Of a stretch of 23,938 nucleotides of DNA, positions 10,934-17,895 are shown in pieces (positions within the stretch are counted from its first letter, which is position 1; every line of letters begins with the position of its first letter). The notes beneath the pieces are model-generated. The model searched no databases. It was not told the DNA's origin and was given only the letters and a program-made list of their open reading frames with translations. The stretch comes from JAYFRE01 sp034926235 (GTDB lineage: Bacteria > Pseudomonadota > Alphaproteobacteria > Rhodospirillales > Magnetospirillaceae). Where the stretch lies: NCBI GenBank assembly GCA_034926235.1, contig JAYFRE010000126.1, positions 1-23,938 on the forward strand, in the 5' to 3' direction. The translations under genes and the position numbers were made by a program.

Positions 10934-11006
10934 GCCGCGTCTTGATCCTCCATGAAGCGGGGGGTCTATGTCTTTGGGCGTGACGTTTACGTCTTGTCCT
11001 TTAGGG

Positions 11007-11028
11007 TTATATCTAATTTAGTATATAA
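11007..11028. promoter_or_regulatory. AT-rich inverted repeat in the moaA-moaC divergent control region
   Basis: The arms TTATATCTAA (11007-11016) and TTAGTATATAA (11018-11028) are inverted repeats apart from one extra T at 11022. The element overlaps the candidate moaC -10 box and lies between the two divergent operons, so it could be one operator controlling both. ModE sites also have TATAT-type half sites, but spacing here is about 2 bp longer than in E. coli modA as I recall it. The regulator is unknown. Confidence 0.45.
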
Positions 11029-11029
11029 T
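11024..11029 (+). promoter_or_regulatory. Candidate -10 box for the moaC operon
   Basis: TATAAT is a perfect -10 hexamer and would start transcription near 11036, giving a leader of about 85 nt. No good -35 is seen at 16-18 bp, which suggests an activator or a different sigma factor. On the minus strand TATAAC (11011-11006) is a possible moaA -10. Confidence 0.4.
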
Positions 11030-11052
11030 TCGATCATTAGGGAACAGGAAAA

Positions 11053-11124
11053 ATGCCGCCATGGCGGAAGACCCGGCTGGGTAGGGCTGCTAAAGGGCGG
11101 AAACGAGGGATAACAGAATCATGA
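11053..11124 (+). CDS. Possible 23-residue leader ORF overlapping the moaC start
   Basis: An ATG preceded by AGGA opens a 23-codon frame (begins MPPWRKTR, very basic) whose TGA overlaps the moaC ATG as ATGA, the arrangement used for translational coupling. The start lies within the 12-bp palindrome CCGCCATGGCGG (11056-11067). The codon content does not prove that it is coding, and the overlap may be chance. moaC also has its own weak AGGGA about 11 bases upstream. Confidence 0.3.
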   Translation: MPPWRKTRLGRAAKGRKRGITES

Positions 11125-11624
11125 CCTTCAACCACTTCGATGACGGCGGACGGGCGGTCATGGTGGATATCAGCGGCAAGAAAAAAACCTTACGCACCGC
11201 CGTGGCGACGGCCAGAGTGGTGATGCGAACGGATGTTTTGCAGACGGTGCTGGACGGGAAGGCGGGCAAGGGGGATGTCCTCGGCGTGGCGCGGCTGGCG
11301 GGCATCGCGGCCTGCAAAAAGACCTCGGATCTGATCCCTTTGGCCCATCCTCTGTCCATCCATCACGCGACGATCGATTTCGCCTGCGACGGAAGTGAGG
11401 GAATGATCGAAGTACGGGCCACTGTCCGCGCTTGGGAACGCACCGGGGTGGAGATGGAGGCGATGGTTGCGGCCAGTCTTGCGGCGCTGACGATCTATGA
11501 CATGTGCAAGGGCGCGGACAAGGCCATCCGTATCGAGGAGGTGGTCTTGGCCTTCAAGGAAGGGGGTAAAAGCGGCACCTATCGGCGCAGCGGCGGCAAC
11601 GAAGAATCCCAGGAGGCCCCATGA
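11121..11624 (+). CDS. moaC: Cyclic pyranopterin monophosphate synthase MoaC
   Basis: MoaC acts with MoaA in the first stage of molybdopterin synthesis, rearranging 3',8-cH2GTP to cPMP. The 167-residue protein has the family's N-terminal VDISGKKKTLRTAVA, the KGDVLGVARLAGIAACKKTSDLIPLAHPL region around residues 50-80 with its conserved basic and His residues, and the signature GVEMEAMVAASLAALTIYDMCK near 115-135 with KAIRIEEV after it. The C-terminal ~15 residues are a variable tail. It is the first gene of the plus-strand operon moaC-mobB-moeA-MOSC-mog, and its TGA overlaps the mobB ATG. Confidence 0.95.
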   Translation: MTFNHFDDGGRAVMVDISGKKKTLRTAVATARVVMRTDVLQTVLDGKAGKGDVLGVARLAGIAACKKTSDLIPLAHPLSIHHATIDFACDGSEGMIEVRATVRAWERTGVEMEAMVAASLAALTIYDMCKGADKAIRIEEVVLAFKEGGKSGTYRRSGGNEESQEAP

Positions 11625-12139
11625 CGCCGCCGATTTTATCCATCGTCGCCCGAAGCGGCACCGGCAAGACCACCTTGCTGGAAAAAGTGATCGGTGCGCT
11701 TAAAAGCCGGGGCTATCGGGTCGGTGTGATCAAGCATGACGCCCATGATTTCGACATCGATCATGAAGGCAAGGATTCCTGGCGGCTGACCCGGGCTGGG
11801 GCCGACACCATGCTGATCGCCTCGGCACAGAAAATGGCCATGGTCAAACAGAATAGGGGCGGAGAGCCGGCTTTGGCCGAGATCGCGGCCCGTTACTGCG
11901 GCGATCTCGACATCGTCCTGACGGAAGGTTTCAAGGCCGGCGTCATGCCCAAGATCGAGGTGTGGAGAAGCTCTTGCGGCGTGCCGTTACTGTGCCGGGG
12001 AGAAACCAACGATCCGGCCCTGATCGCGGTCGCCGCCGATGAGCCCCTGACCCTGGATGTGCCGGTCTATGACATCAATGATAGCGCCGGTCTGACTGAG
12101 CTGATCGTGGCGCGGTTCTTGCCGCGTCGTCAGGATTGA
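11621..12139 (+). CDS. mobB: Molybdopterin-guanine dinucleotide biosynthesis adaptor MobB
   Basis: MobB is a P-loop GTP-binding protein that assists MobA in attaching GMP to molybdopterin, yielding the MGD cofactor. The 172 residues carry the Walker A ARSGTGKTT at 10-18, the KHDAHDFDIDHEGKDSWRLTRAGA segment (about 39-62) conserved in MobB, and LTEGFK near 105. The ATG overlaps the moaC stop by 4 bp; the GGAGG-like AGGAGGCCCC just upstream serves as Shine-Dalgarno. No mobA is present in the window, so the transferase is elsewhere. Confidence 0.92.
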   Translation: MTPPILSIVARSGTGKTTLLEKVIGALKSRGYRVGVIKHDAHDFDIDHEGKDSWRLTRAGADTMLIASAQKMAMVKQNRGGEPALAEIAARYCGDLDIVLTEGFKAGVMPKIEVWRSSCGVPLLCRGETNDPALIAVAADEPLTLDVPVYDINDSAGLTELIVARFLPRRQD

Positions 12140-12155
12140 GAAGGGGAGAGGGACG

Positions 12156-13367
12156 ATGCTGAGCTACGATCAAGCCTTGGACGTGGTTCTTAGCAGGGTT
12201 CGGCCTCTGGGCGATGAGTGTCGGTCCTTGCCCGATGCCTTGGGACAGGTTCTGGCCGAAGATGTCACCGCTGCATGGGACATGCCGGCAACCGACAACT
12301 CGGCCATGGACGGCTATGCTTTTCAGCGCGCCGCATATCAGGATGGCGGCATCCTGCCGGTCCTGGGCTCGATTCGCGCCGGCGACGCTCCGGTGCGCGG
12401 AGAAACGGGCGGGGCGATGCGGATCATGACCGGCGCGCCAATTCCGTCCGGCTGCGATTGCGTCGTGCCTAAGGAAGATGTGGTCGAGGAAGAAAACGGG
12501 ATTCGTCTGCTCAAGGTGGGCGGGGTGGGGGCGAATATCCGTTGCCGTGGGGAGGAGTTCCGCCGTGGGGAGGTGTTGCTTAAGGCGGGCGATGTCTTGC
12601 GCGCCGGAGAAATCGGGTTGCTGGCGGCCAATGGCCGGGCCCAGGTCCGGGTGTATCGCCGCCCCAAAGTGGCGTTGCTGACCACGGGCGATGAACTGGT
12701 CGATCTCGGCACGGAACCCGGTCCGGGACAGATCGTCGATTCCAATCACTCTCTGCTTTCCGCCCGGCTGCGCGAGGAAGGGTGCGATGTCCTGTCCTTG
12801 GGCCGCGCCGCCGACGAAACGGCCGATCTGAAGGGATTGTTGCTGCGTGGTCTGGACGCGGATTTGCTGCTGACATCGGGCGGCGTTTCGGTCGGGGATT
12901 ACGATCTGGTGCGTGAAAGCCTGGATGCGTTGGGATTTGCGTCCGGATTCTGGAAAGTGGCGATCAAGCCGGGCAAACCCGTTCTTTTCGGTATGGTGGG
13001 CGAAAAACCCGTTTTCGGATTGCCCGGCAATCCGGCGGCCTCGGCTGTCACCTTCCAATTGTTCGTCCGACCGGCCTTGCGCCGGCTTGGGGGCTTTTCC
13101 AATCCGCTGGAACCCCGTTGCCGGGCGATCCTGACCGAAAGAACGCGCCCGACCGGCAATCGCCAGACTTTTTTCTGGGGCCGGCTTTATTGCGCCCAAG
13201 GATGCTACCGTTTCACCCCCTCCCACGCCCAAGGGGCAGGGCAGAACCGCAGTATCAAGGCCGCCAATGCGCTGCTTTCCGTGGCGGCGGACAGCCCTGC
13301 GCTGGATGCCGGCCAGGAGGTCGAGGTCATGGTGATCTATCCGCCGGAGATGGAAACGGTCGTTTGA
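12156..13367 (+). CDS. moeA: Molybdopterin molybdenumtransferase MoeA
   Basis: MoeA inserts molybdate (or tungstate) into adenylylated molybdopterin, releasing AMP. At 403 residues it has normal family length. Recognisable parts are the N-terminal PATDNSAMDGYA (about 43-54), IMTGAPIPSGCDCVVPKED near 90-108, the MoCF-type domain with TTGDELVDLG and VDSNHSLL (about 173-198), the TSGGVSVGDYD loop near 240 and KPVFGLPGNPAASAVTF near 285-302. Domain IV follows. It lies 16 bp after mobB with GGAGAGGGA before the ATG, so it is part of the same operon. Confidence 0.95.
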   Translation: MLSYDQALDVVLSRVRPLGDECRSLPDALGQVLAEDVTAAWDMPATDNSAMDGYAFQRAAYQDGGILPVLGSIRAGDAPVRGETGGAMRIMTGAPIPSGCDCVVPKEDVVEEENGIRLLKVGGVGANIRCRGEEFRRGEVLLKAGDVLRAGEIGLLAANGRAQVRVYRRPKVALLTTGDELVDLGTEPGPGQIVDSNHSLLSARLREEGCDVLSLGRAADETADLKGLLLRGLDADLLLTSGGVSVGDYDLVRESLDALGFASGFWKVAIKPGKPVLFGMVGEKPVFGLPGNPAASAVTFQLFVRPALRRLGGFSNPLEPRCRAILTERTRPTGNRQTFFWGRLYCAQGCYRFTPSHAQGAGQNRSIKAANALLSVAADSPALDAGQEVEVMVIYPPEMETVV

Positions 13368-13412
13368 TCGCGACCGGGTGTTTGTCAGACGTTTGCATGG
13401 GAGTGCATGACC

Positions 13413-13847
13413 ATGGAGGGAACGATCATCGCCGTCTGTCTCAGCAAGGCGAAGGGTGAACGCAAAACCGCGATTCCTCAGGTGGATGTGCGGGAGAATT
13501 TCGGCATTGTCGGCGATGCCCATGCCGGGGAATGGCACCGGCAGATCAGCCTGCTGGCCTGGGAAAGCATCGAGAAGATGCGGGCCAAGGGATTGGATGT
13601 CGGTCTGGGCGATTTCGCCGAAAATCTGACCACGACCGGGCTCGATTTACCGCATCTGCCGGTCGGAACCCGGCTTCGCGCGGGCGAGGTTCTGCTCGAA
13701 GTAACGCAAATCGGCAAAAGCTGTCACAGCCATTGCGCCATCTATGAGCTGGCCGGCGACTGCGTCATGCCGAAGGAAGGGATTTTCGCCCGCGTGCTCG
13801 AAGGGGGAACGCTGGCGGCGAACACGCCAATCACGGTTCTGGACTGA
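13413..13847 (+). CDS. Single-domain MOSC protein
   Basis: MOSC domains resemble the C-terminal part of molybdenum cofactor sulfurase and of YiiM/mARC-type proteins, and bind or transfer the cofactor. The protein has about 144 residues with GDAHAG near 30, LGDFAENLTTTGLDL near 67-82, the LPVGTRLRAG strand, and GKSCHSHCAIYE near 108-119, which holds the Cys expected in sulfur or cofactor binding. It is small and has no beta-barrel partner or Fe-S domain. The ATG at 13413 has GGGAG nine bases upstream; the ATG at 13407, only three bases from it, is the alternative. It sits between moeA and mog, which points to a role in cofactor delivery, but its exact activity is unknown. Confidence 0.87.
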   Translation: MEGTIIAVCLSKAKGERKTAIPQVDVRENFGIVGDAHAGEWHRQISLLAWESIEKMRAKGLDVGLGDFAENLTTTGLDLPHLPVGTRLRAGEVLLEVTQIGKSCHSHCAIYELAGDCVMPKEGIFARVLEGGTLAANTPITVLD

Positions 13848-13876
13848 CGCGCCGGTCTGGTGAGGAAGGGTCATTC

Positions 13877-14374
13877 ATGAACGAGGACTATCGCATCGGC
13901 GTGCTGACGCTGTCCGACAAGGGAGCCCGGGGCGAGCGGGAGGATGAAAGCGGCCGGGTGCTGGGGCACATGGCCGAGGGACTGGGCGCGATAGGCCGCT
14001 ATCAGGTGATCGCCGATGATTACGCCCTTATCGTCTCGACCTTGACGCACTGGGTGGACGAACTGGCGTTGGATTTGATCCTGACCACGGGCGGGACCGG
14101 ACTTTCGCCCAGGGATCAGACGCCTCAGGCGACGGAGGCGGTGATCGATTACGCGGTCCCAGGCATGGCCGAGGCGATGCGGGCCGCCAGTCTGGCTTTC
14201 ACGCCCCATGCCATGCTCAGCCGCGCGATAGTCGGGGTGCGCCGTCGCACCGTGATCGTCAATCTGCCGGGAAGCCCGCGCGGCGTCCGGGAGAATTTCG
14301 AGGTTCTCCTGCCCGTTCTTCCCCATGCGCTTGCCAAGCTGAAAGGCGATCCCTCCGACTGTGCGACGGGGTGA
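13877..14374 (+). CDS. mog: Molybdopterin adenylyltransferase (MogA/MoaB family)
   Basis: This enzyme adenylylates molybdopterin with ATP, preparing it for metal insertion by MoeA. The 165-residue protein has the MoCF fold markers IGVLTLSDKGARGEREDESG (split: about 7-26), the LILTTGGTGLSPRDQTP loop near 66-82, the PGMAEAMR segment, AMLSRAIVGVRRRTVIVNLPGSPRG near 118-142 and an ENFEVLLPVLPHAL helix. MogA and MoaB paralogues cannot be told apart safely here. The ATG is preceded by AGGAAGGG. It is the last gene of the moaC operon, 29 bp after the MOSC gene; the hairpin at 14380-14407 follows the stop. Confidence 0.9.
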   Translation: MNEDYRIGVLTLSDKGARGEREDESGRVLGHMAEGLGAIGRYQVIADDYALIVSTLTHWVDELALDLILTTGGTGLSPRDQTPQATEAVIDYAVPGMAEAMRAASLAFTPHAMLSRAIVGVRRRTVIVNLPGSPRGVRENFEVLLPVLPHALAKLKGDPSDCATG

Positions 14375-14379
14375 TGGGA

Positions 14380-14407
14380 CGGTCCCCTTTGATGCCTGTC
14401 GGGACCG
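14380..14407 (+). terminator. Inverted repeat after mog, possible terminator
   Basis: CGGTCCC (14380-14386) and GGGACCG (14401-14407) form a perfect 7-bp stem with a 14-nt loop, 6 nt after the mog stop. It is followed by an A/T-rich stretch without a T-run, so it is only a weak terminator candidate. It marks the border between the cofactor operon and the mgtA leader. Confidence 0.4.
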
Positions 14408-14502
14408 CAATATACCAACATATAGGATAGCCATACCTTTAGAGACCCTGGCTTTCCTCACGCGTTATGGCATGGAAAACGCAGCTCGTTTACTTAAGGG
14501 AC

Positions 14503-14533
14503 ACCGTCCAAGCACGGTCGAACGCGGTTGGAC
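14503..14533 (+). promoter_or_regulatory. Pair of mutually exclusive hairpins in the mgtA leader
   Basis: ACCGT (14503-14507) can pair with ACGGT (14514-14518), or GTCCAA (14506-14511) with TTGGAC (14528-14533). The two stems share bases 14506-14507 and overlap in space, so only one can form. Such alternatives are common in switching leaders. Both stems are short and were found by eye only. They lie about 20 nt before a micro-ORF. Confidence 0.3.
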
Positions 14534-14553
14534 ATATCGAAGAAGGCGAAGCG

Positions 14554-14610
14554 ATGGAAAGCGATAGTAGCCGATCTAACACGCAGCACGATTCGCCCCG
14601 CAGGGACTAG
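14554..14610 (+). CDS. Possible 18-residue leader peptide of mgtA
   Basis: An ATG with AAGG seven bases upstream opens an 18-codon frame beginning MESDSS and ending SPRRD before TAG. E. coli MgtL, which senses Mg2+ through ribosome destabilisation on its acidic/proline start, begins Met-Glu-Pro-Asp-Pro as I recall. The acidic/serine start and Pro-Arg-Arg end here are only loosely alike. The position, between an alternative-hairpin region and the stem at 14621-14657, fits a leader peptide. It is too short for codon statistics. Confidence 0.35.
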   Translation: MESDSSRSNTQHDSPRRD

Positions 14611-14620
14611 ATAATCCCAA

Positions 14621-14657
14621 CTCCCTCGTGGCGTCTGCACAGCGCAAACGAGGTGAG
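14621..14657 (+). promoter_or_regulatory. Stem covering the Shine-Dalgarno of the 90-codon leader ORF
   Basis: CTCCCTCGT (14621-14629) pairs with ACGAGG-T-GAG (14648-14657) over nine base pairs with one bulged T. The right arm contains GAGG (14650-14653), the Shine-Dalgarno of the ORF starting at 14660. When folded, that ORF would not be translated. It lies 10 nt after the micro-ORF stop, so a ribosome on the micro-ORF could affect folding. Confidence 0.4.
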
Positions 14658-14659
14658 AC

Positions 14660-14932
14660 ATGAACAGCATCATCCACATCCGCGATGTGATGAGGTCCCC
14701 GCGCCGGGCGACCCGCATTTCGCCCTTCATCAAAGCTGCCGCAACCCGGCAAAACACGCCGCGCATGGCCCTGCAATGGTCCGTCTGCCCCGATACGAAT
14801 CGGCTGACGACCCGCTGGCATGCCGATTCTCCGGCTCGTCCCGACGAAGGCGACACTGTGGAACCGGGAGCATTGCGCCGCAACGGGACGTTCCCACGCA
14901 ACCTGCCGGCCAGGAGAGTCCGTTATGGATGA
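14660..14932 (+). CDS. Small uncharacterised protein upstream of mgtA (90 residues)
   Basis: I do not recognise a family. The frame begins MNSIIHIRDVMRSPRRATRIS and has a good Shine-Dalgarno (GAGGTGAG). Its first ~60 codons show the high G/C at third positions expected of a real gene here. The protein is basic and rich in Arg and Pro, without a membrane segment; WSVCPDTNRLTTRW (about 40-53) looks like the most structured part. The tail (about 58-90) is Pro/Arg-rich. It ends 181 bp before mgtA and lies on the same strand with no terminator between. It could be a real small protein made with the Mg2+ transporter or a translated leader that controls it. Confidence 0.5.
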   Translation: MNSIIHIRDVMRSPRRATRISPFIKAAATRQNTPRMALQWSVCPDTNRLTTRWHADSPARPDEGDTVEPGALRRNGTFPRNLPARRVRYG

Positions 14933-15070
14933 TGGCCCTAGTCGTGACGCCGCTTTCGGTCCATGCGAGGCTGGGCGGCGTCCATTTTCCAATTCCCAAT
15001 CAGACCAGAATACCGCTTGGCCCGCGCCGGCGAGGGGTAAACCGCAGCTCTTGTAGCTGACGGGTGGACC

Positions 15071-15109
15071 ATCCTGCCGCGCCGCCGAGCGCACATCACA
15101 AGGCAGGAT
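15071..15109 (+). promoter_or_regulatory. Inverted repeat hiding the mgtA ribosome-binding site
   Basis: ATCCTGCC (15071-15078) and GGCAGGAT (15102-15109) are perfectly complementary over 8 bp with a 23-nt loop. The right arm contains the only Shine-Dalgarno-like sequence of mgtA (AGGA, 15105-15108), five bases before the ATG at 15114. A smaller stem, CAGCT-CTTGT-AGCTG (15045-15059), lies just upstream. Folding would block mgtA translation, as in a translational switch. Confidence 0.5.
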
Positions 15110-15113
15110 CGTT

Positions 15114-17813
15114 ATGAACGAAACCTTACCCATCCGTTCCCGGCTCAAAAACAGGCGTCAGCAAACATCGTCCACGCTTTCCATGCGGGCCGCGCGCGAG
15201 GCGGCGAACGACCTCGACACGACTTTTGCGGTTCTGAAGGGATCTCCCAGCGGATTGACCGCAGCGGAAGCGGTCCTCCGCTTGCAAGAGAATGGGCCGA
15301 ACGAGACCGCGCATGAAAAAGCCCCGCATTGGGCGGTTCAATTGCTGGCGACATTCAAGAACCCCTTTATTTTGGTTCTGGCAGCCCTGGCGGCCATTTC
15401 CATTTACCTTGAACCGGATGATCTGACGGGGCCGATCATCATCGGTACGATGATCATTTTGAGCGTCATCCTGCGGTTTTGGCAGGAATTCCGCTCCACG
15501 CGGGCGGCCGAAGCCCTACAGGCGATGGTGCGCACGACCGCGACCGTGCTCCGCCGCGACGAAAAGGGCGCTGAGGGGTGCTGGTTTGAAATCCCGATAG
15601 GAGAACTCGTCATTGGCGACATCGTGCGTCTTGGCGCGGGAGACATGATCCCAGCCGATGTGCGGCTGATCGAGTCCAAGGATCTGTTCGTAAGCCAGGC
15701 GATCCTGACCGGCGAATCCATTCCGGTAGAGAAATACGACACGCTTGGAGCCGTGGCCGAGAAATCGGCAGACGCCATCGCGCCGGTGGACGCCGGACCG
15801 CTTGATCTCAGCAATATCTGCTTCATGGGCACGAATGTTGTCAGCGGTCAGGGCCAGGCCATTGTGGTGGCGACCGGCAACCAGACCTATTTCGGCTCGT
15901 TATCCAAAGCCATCGTCGGCACGCGCACCGAGACCTCCTTCGACCGGGGGGTGAAAAGCGTCAGCTTTCTTCTGATCCGGTTCATGCTGGTGATGGTGCC
16001 GATCGTCCTGGTCATTAACGGTGTCGTAAAGGGCGACTGGGTCGAAGCCCTGATGTTCTCGCTGTCCGTCGCGGTTGGTCTGACGCCGGAAATGCTGCCG
16101 CTGATCGTCACCGCCAATCTTGCCAAAGGCGCGGTCGCGATGTCGCGGCGCAAGGTCATCGTGAAGCGGCTGAACGCGATCCAGAATTTCGGCGCCATGG
16201 ACGTGCTTTGCACCGACAAGACGGGCACCCTGACTCAGGACCGGGTCATTCTTGAAGCCCATCTCAATGTCGATGGCGTGGTCGATGACCGTGTGCTCCA
16301 AATCGCATGGCTGAACAGCCATCATCAAACCGGCGTCAAGAACCTGCTTGATCTGGCGGTGCTTGACTATGCGGACGGGCATAAGGGCCGCAAAGGGGTC
16401 GAGCGGCCGCAGCATTATCGTAAAGTGGACGAAATCCCCTTTGATTTCGTCCGGCGGCGTCTTTCCGTCGTTGTGGCGGGTGACCATGGCGAGCATCTGC
16501 TGGTGTGCAAAGGCGCGGTCGAAGAAATGCTGGCGATTTCGGCCTTTGTAGTCGGCCCCGATGGGGTGCGCCCCCTGGATGCCGAACAGCGCTCCAAACT
16601 TACCGCACGCGCCAAGGCGTTGAACGAGGATGGGCTGCGCGTGCTTCTGGTCGCAACCCGCGACTTCGCACCTGACGAGACCAAGACGGCCTATTCGTTG
16701 CAGGACGAAACCGGGCTGACGCTGCATGGATTCCTGGCTTTTCTCGACCCGCCCAAGGAAAGCGCCCACGCGGCGATAGCCGCTTTACGTTCGCATGGCG
16801 TCGCGGTGAAGATTCTGACGGGTGACAATGCCGTCGTCACGGCGAAGATCTGCCATGAGGTCGGACTCGATGTCGGCACGCCCGTCATGGGCGGTGACAT
16901 CGCCCAGCTCGATGATGCCCAACTTGCTGCGATTGTGGAAAAAACGACGGTTTTCGCCAAGATGTCGCCGCTCGACAAAGCCCGGGTCATCAAGGCGTTG
17001 CAATCTTGCGGCCACACGGTCGGTTATCTGGGCGACGGCATCAACGATGCGCCGGCGTTGCGCGGCGCCGATGTCGGCGTTTCGGTCGATAGCGCCGCCG
17101 ATATCGCCAAGGAATCCGCCGACATCATCCTGCTTGAAAAAAGCCTGATGGTGCTGGAAGAGGGAGTCATCAAGGGCCGCGAGGTTTTCGGCAACATCAT
17201 CAAATATATCAAGATGACGGCCAGCTCGAATTTCGGGAATGTGTTTAGTGTCCTGGTCGCGTCGGCCTTTCTGCCGTTTCTCCCGATGCTCCCGCTCCAT
17301 CTGCTGATCCAGAACCTTTGCTACGATATCTCGCAGCTCTCGCTTCCGTGGGATCGGATGGACGAGGATTATCTGGAAAAGCCGCGCAAATGGTATGCGG
17401 GTGACATCGCCCGCTTCATGGTGACGATCGGGCCGATCAGTTCGATCTTCGACATCTCGACATTCTGCCTGATGTGGTTCGTGTTCGGCGCGAATACCGT
17501 TGGCGAACAGTCGCTGTTCCAGTCGGGCTGGTTCATCGAGGGACTGCTCTCCCAAACGCTCGTTGTGCATATGATCCGCACCCGGAAGATCCCGTTCTTC
17601 CAGAGCACGGCCACAGTGCCGGTGCTCTTGTTGACCGGCGCGATCATGCTGATCGGCATCTATATTCCGTTTTCGCCGCTTGGAAATTTAATCGGGCTTC
17701 AGCCTTTGCCGTGGTCCTACTTCCCCTGGCTGGCCGCGACCCTGATCGGGTATTGCGCGCTGACCCAACTGGTCAAAACCCTCTATATCCGGCGCTTCGG
17801 CGCTTGGTTGTGA
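15114..17813 (+). CDS. mgtA: Mg2+-importing P-type ATPase, MgtA/MgtB type
   Basis: This is a P3B-type ATPase that brings Mg2+ into the cytoplasm, with 899 residues as expected. Parts in order: an N-terminal cytosolic stretch (ANDLDTTFAVLKG), TM1-TM2 around 75-125 (NPFILVLAALAAISIY), the actuator TGES (in LTGESIPVEKYD), TM4 with VAVGLTPEMLPLIV, the phosphorylation site CTDKTGTLTQD with Asp368, the nucleotide-binding KGAVEEM, TGDN, and GDGINDAPALRGADVGVSVD. The six C-terminal membrane helices begin with TASSNFGNVFSVL. It is very similar along its length to Salmonella MgtB. Its ribosome-binding site lies in an inverted repeat. A strong hairpin follows the stop, then mgtC. Regulation by Mg2+ is the family norm; the leader suggests post-transcriptional control. 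Confidence 0.96.
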   Translation: MNETLPIRSRLKNRRQQTSSTLSMRAAREAANDLDTTFAVLKGSPSGLTAAEAVLRLQENGPNETAHEKAPHWAVQLLATFKNPFILVLAALAAISIYLEPDDLTGPIIIGTMIILSVILRFWQEFRSTRAAEALQAMVRTTATVLRRDEKGAEGCWFEIPIGELVIGDIVRLGAGDMIPADVRLIESKDLFVSQAILTGESIPVEKYDTLGAVAEKSADAIAPVDAGPLDLSNICFMGTNVVSGQGQAIVVATGNQTYFGSLSKAIVGTRTETSFDRGVKSVSFLLIRFMLVMVPIVLVINGVVKGDWVEALMFSLSVAVGLTPEMLPLIVTANLAKGAVAMSRRKVIVKRLNAIQNFGAMDVLCTDKTGTLTQDRVILEAHLNVDGVVDDRVLQIAWLNSHHQTGVKNLLDLAVLDYADGHKGRKGVERPQHYRKVDEIPFDFVRRRLSVVVAGDHGEHLLVCKGAVEEMLAISAFVVGPDGVRPLDAEQRSKLTARAKALNEDGLRVLLVATRDFAPDETKTAYSLQDETGLTLHGFLAFLDPPKESAHAAIAALRSHGVAVKILTGDNAVVTAKICHEVGLDVGTPVMGGDIAQLDDAQLAAIVEKTTVFAKMSPLDKARVIKALQSCGHTVGYLGDGINDAPALRGADVGVSVDSAADIAKESADIILLEKSLMVLEEGVIKGREVFGNIIKYIKMTASSNFGNVFSVLVASAFLPFLPMLPLHLLIQNLCYDISQLSLPWDRMDEDYLEKPRKWYAGDIARFMVTIGPISSIFDISTFCLMWFVFGANTVGEQSLFQSGWFIEGLLSQTLVVHMIRTRKIPFFQSTATVPVLLLTGAIMLIGIYIPFSPLGNLIGLQPLPWSYFPWLAATLIGYCALTQLVKTLYIRRFGAWL

Positions 17814-17820
17814 GACGGTG

Positions 17821-17859
17821 CGTCCGGCGTTCCGCAAGAATGGTGCGGGACGCCGGACG
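17821..17859 (+). terminator. Strong hairpin after mgtA
   Basis: CGTCCGGCGTTCCGCA (17821-17836) pairs with TGCGGGACGCCGGACG (17844-17859): 16 bp with a single U-G wobble, loop AGAATGG, starting 7 nt after the mgtA stop. There is no T-run. It may terminate the mgtA transcript or attenuate read-through into mgtC. Confidence 0.6.
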
Positions 17860-17895
17860 TGGCCGGCCTGGTTCGCAAGTGGACGGTGCGATTAT

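Noticed and set aside
10930..10953. 8-codon ORF overlapping the moaA start
   Set aside because: No Shine-Dalgarno precedes it and GGAGG lies inside it, serving moaA instead. Chance overlap is likely.
10942..10955. FNR-like TTGAT-N4-ATCAA box near moaA
   Set aside because: TTGAT is followed after four bases by CATGA, not ATCAA, and the element is better explained as the reverse complement of the moaA Shine-Dalgarno region.
11036..11120. Moco riboswitch in the moaC leader
   Set aside because: The leader is only about 85 nt, and I could not find the conserved core or the GNRA-tetraloop/receptor layout of that RNA. The only symmetric element is CCGCCATGGCGG.
12075..13538. Long minus-strand open frame opposite moeA
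   Set aside because: It spans the ends of three real plus-strand genes and has no recognisable domain, so it is a shadow.
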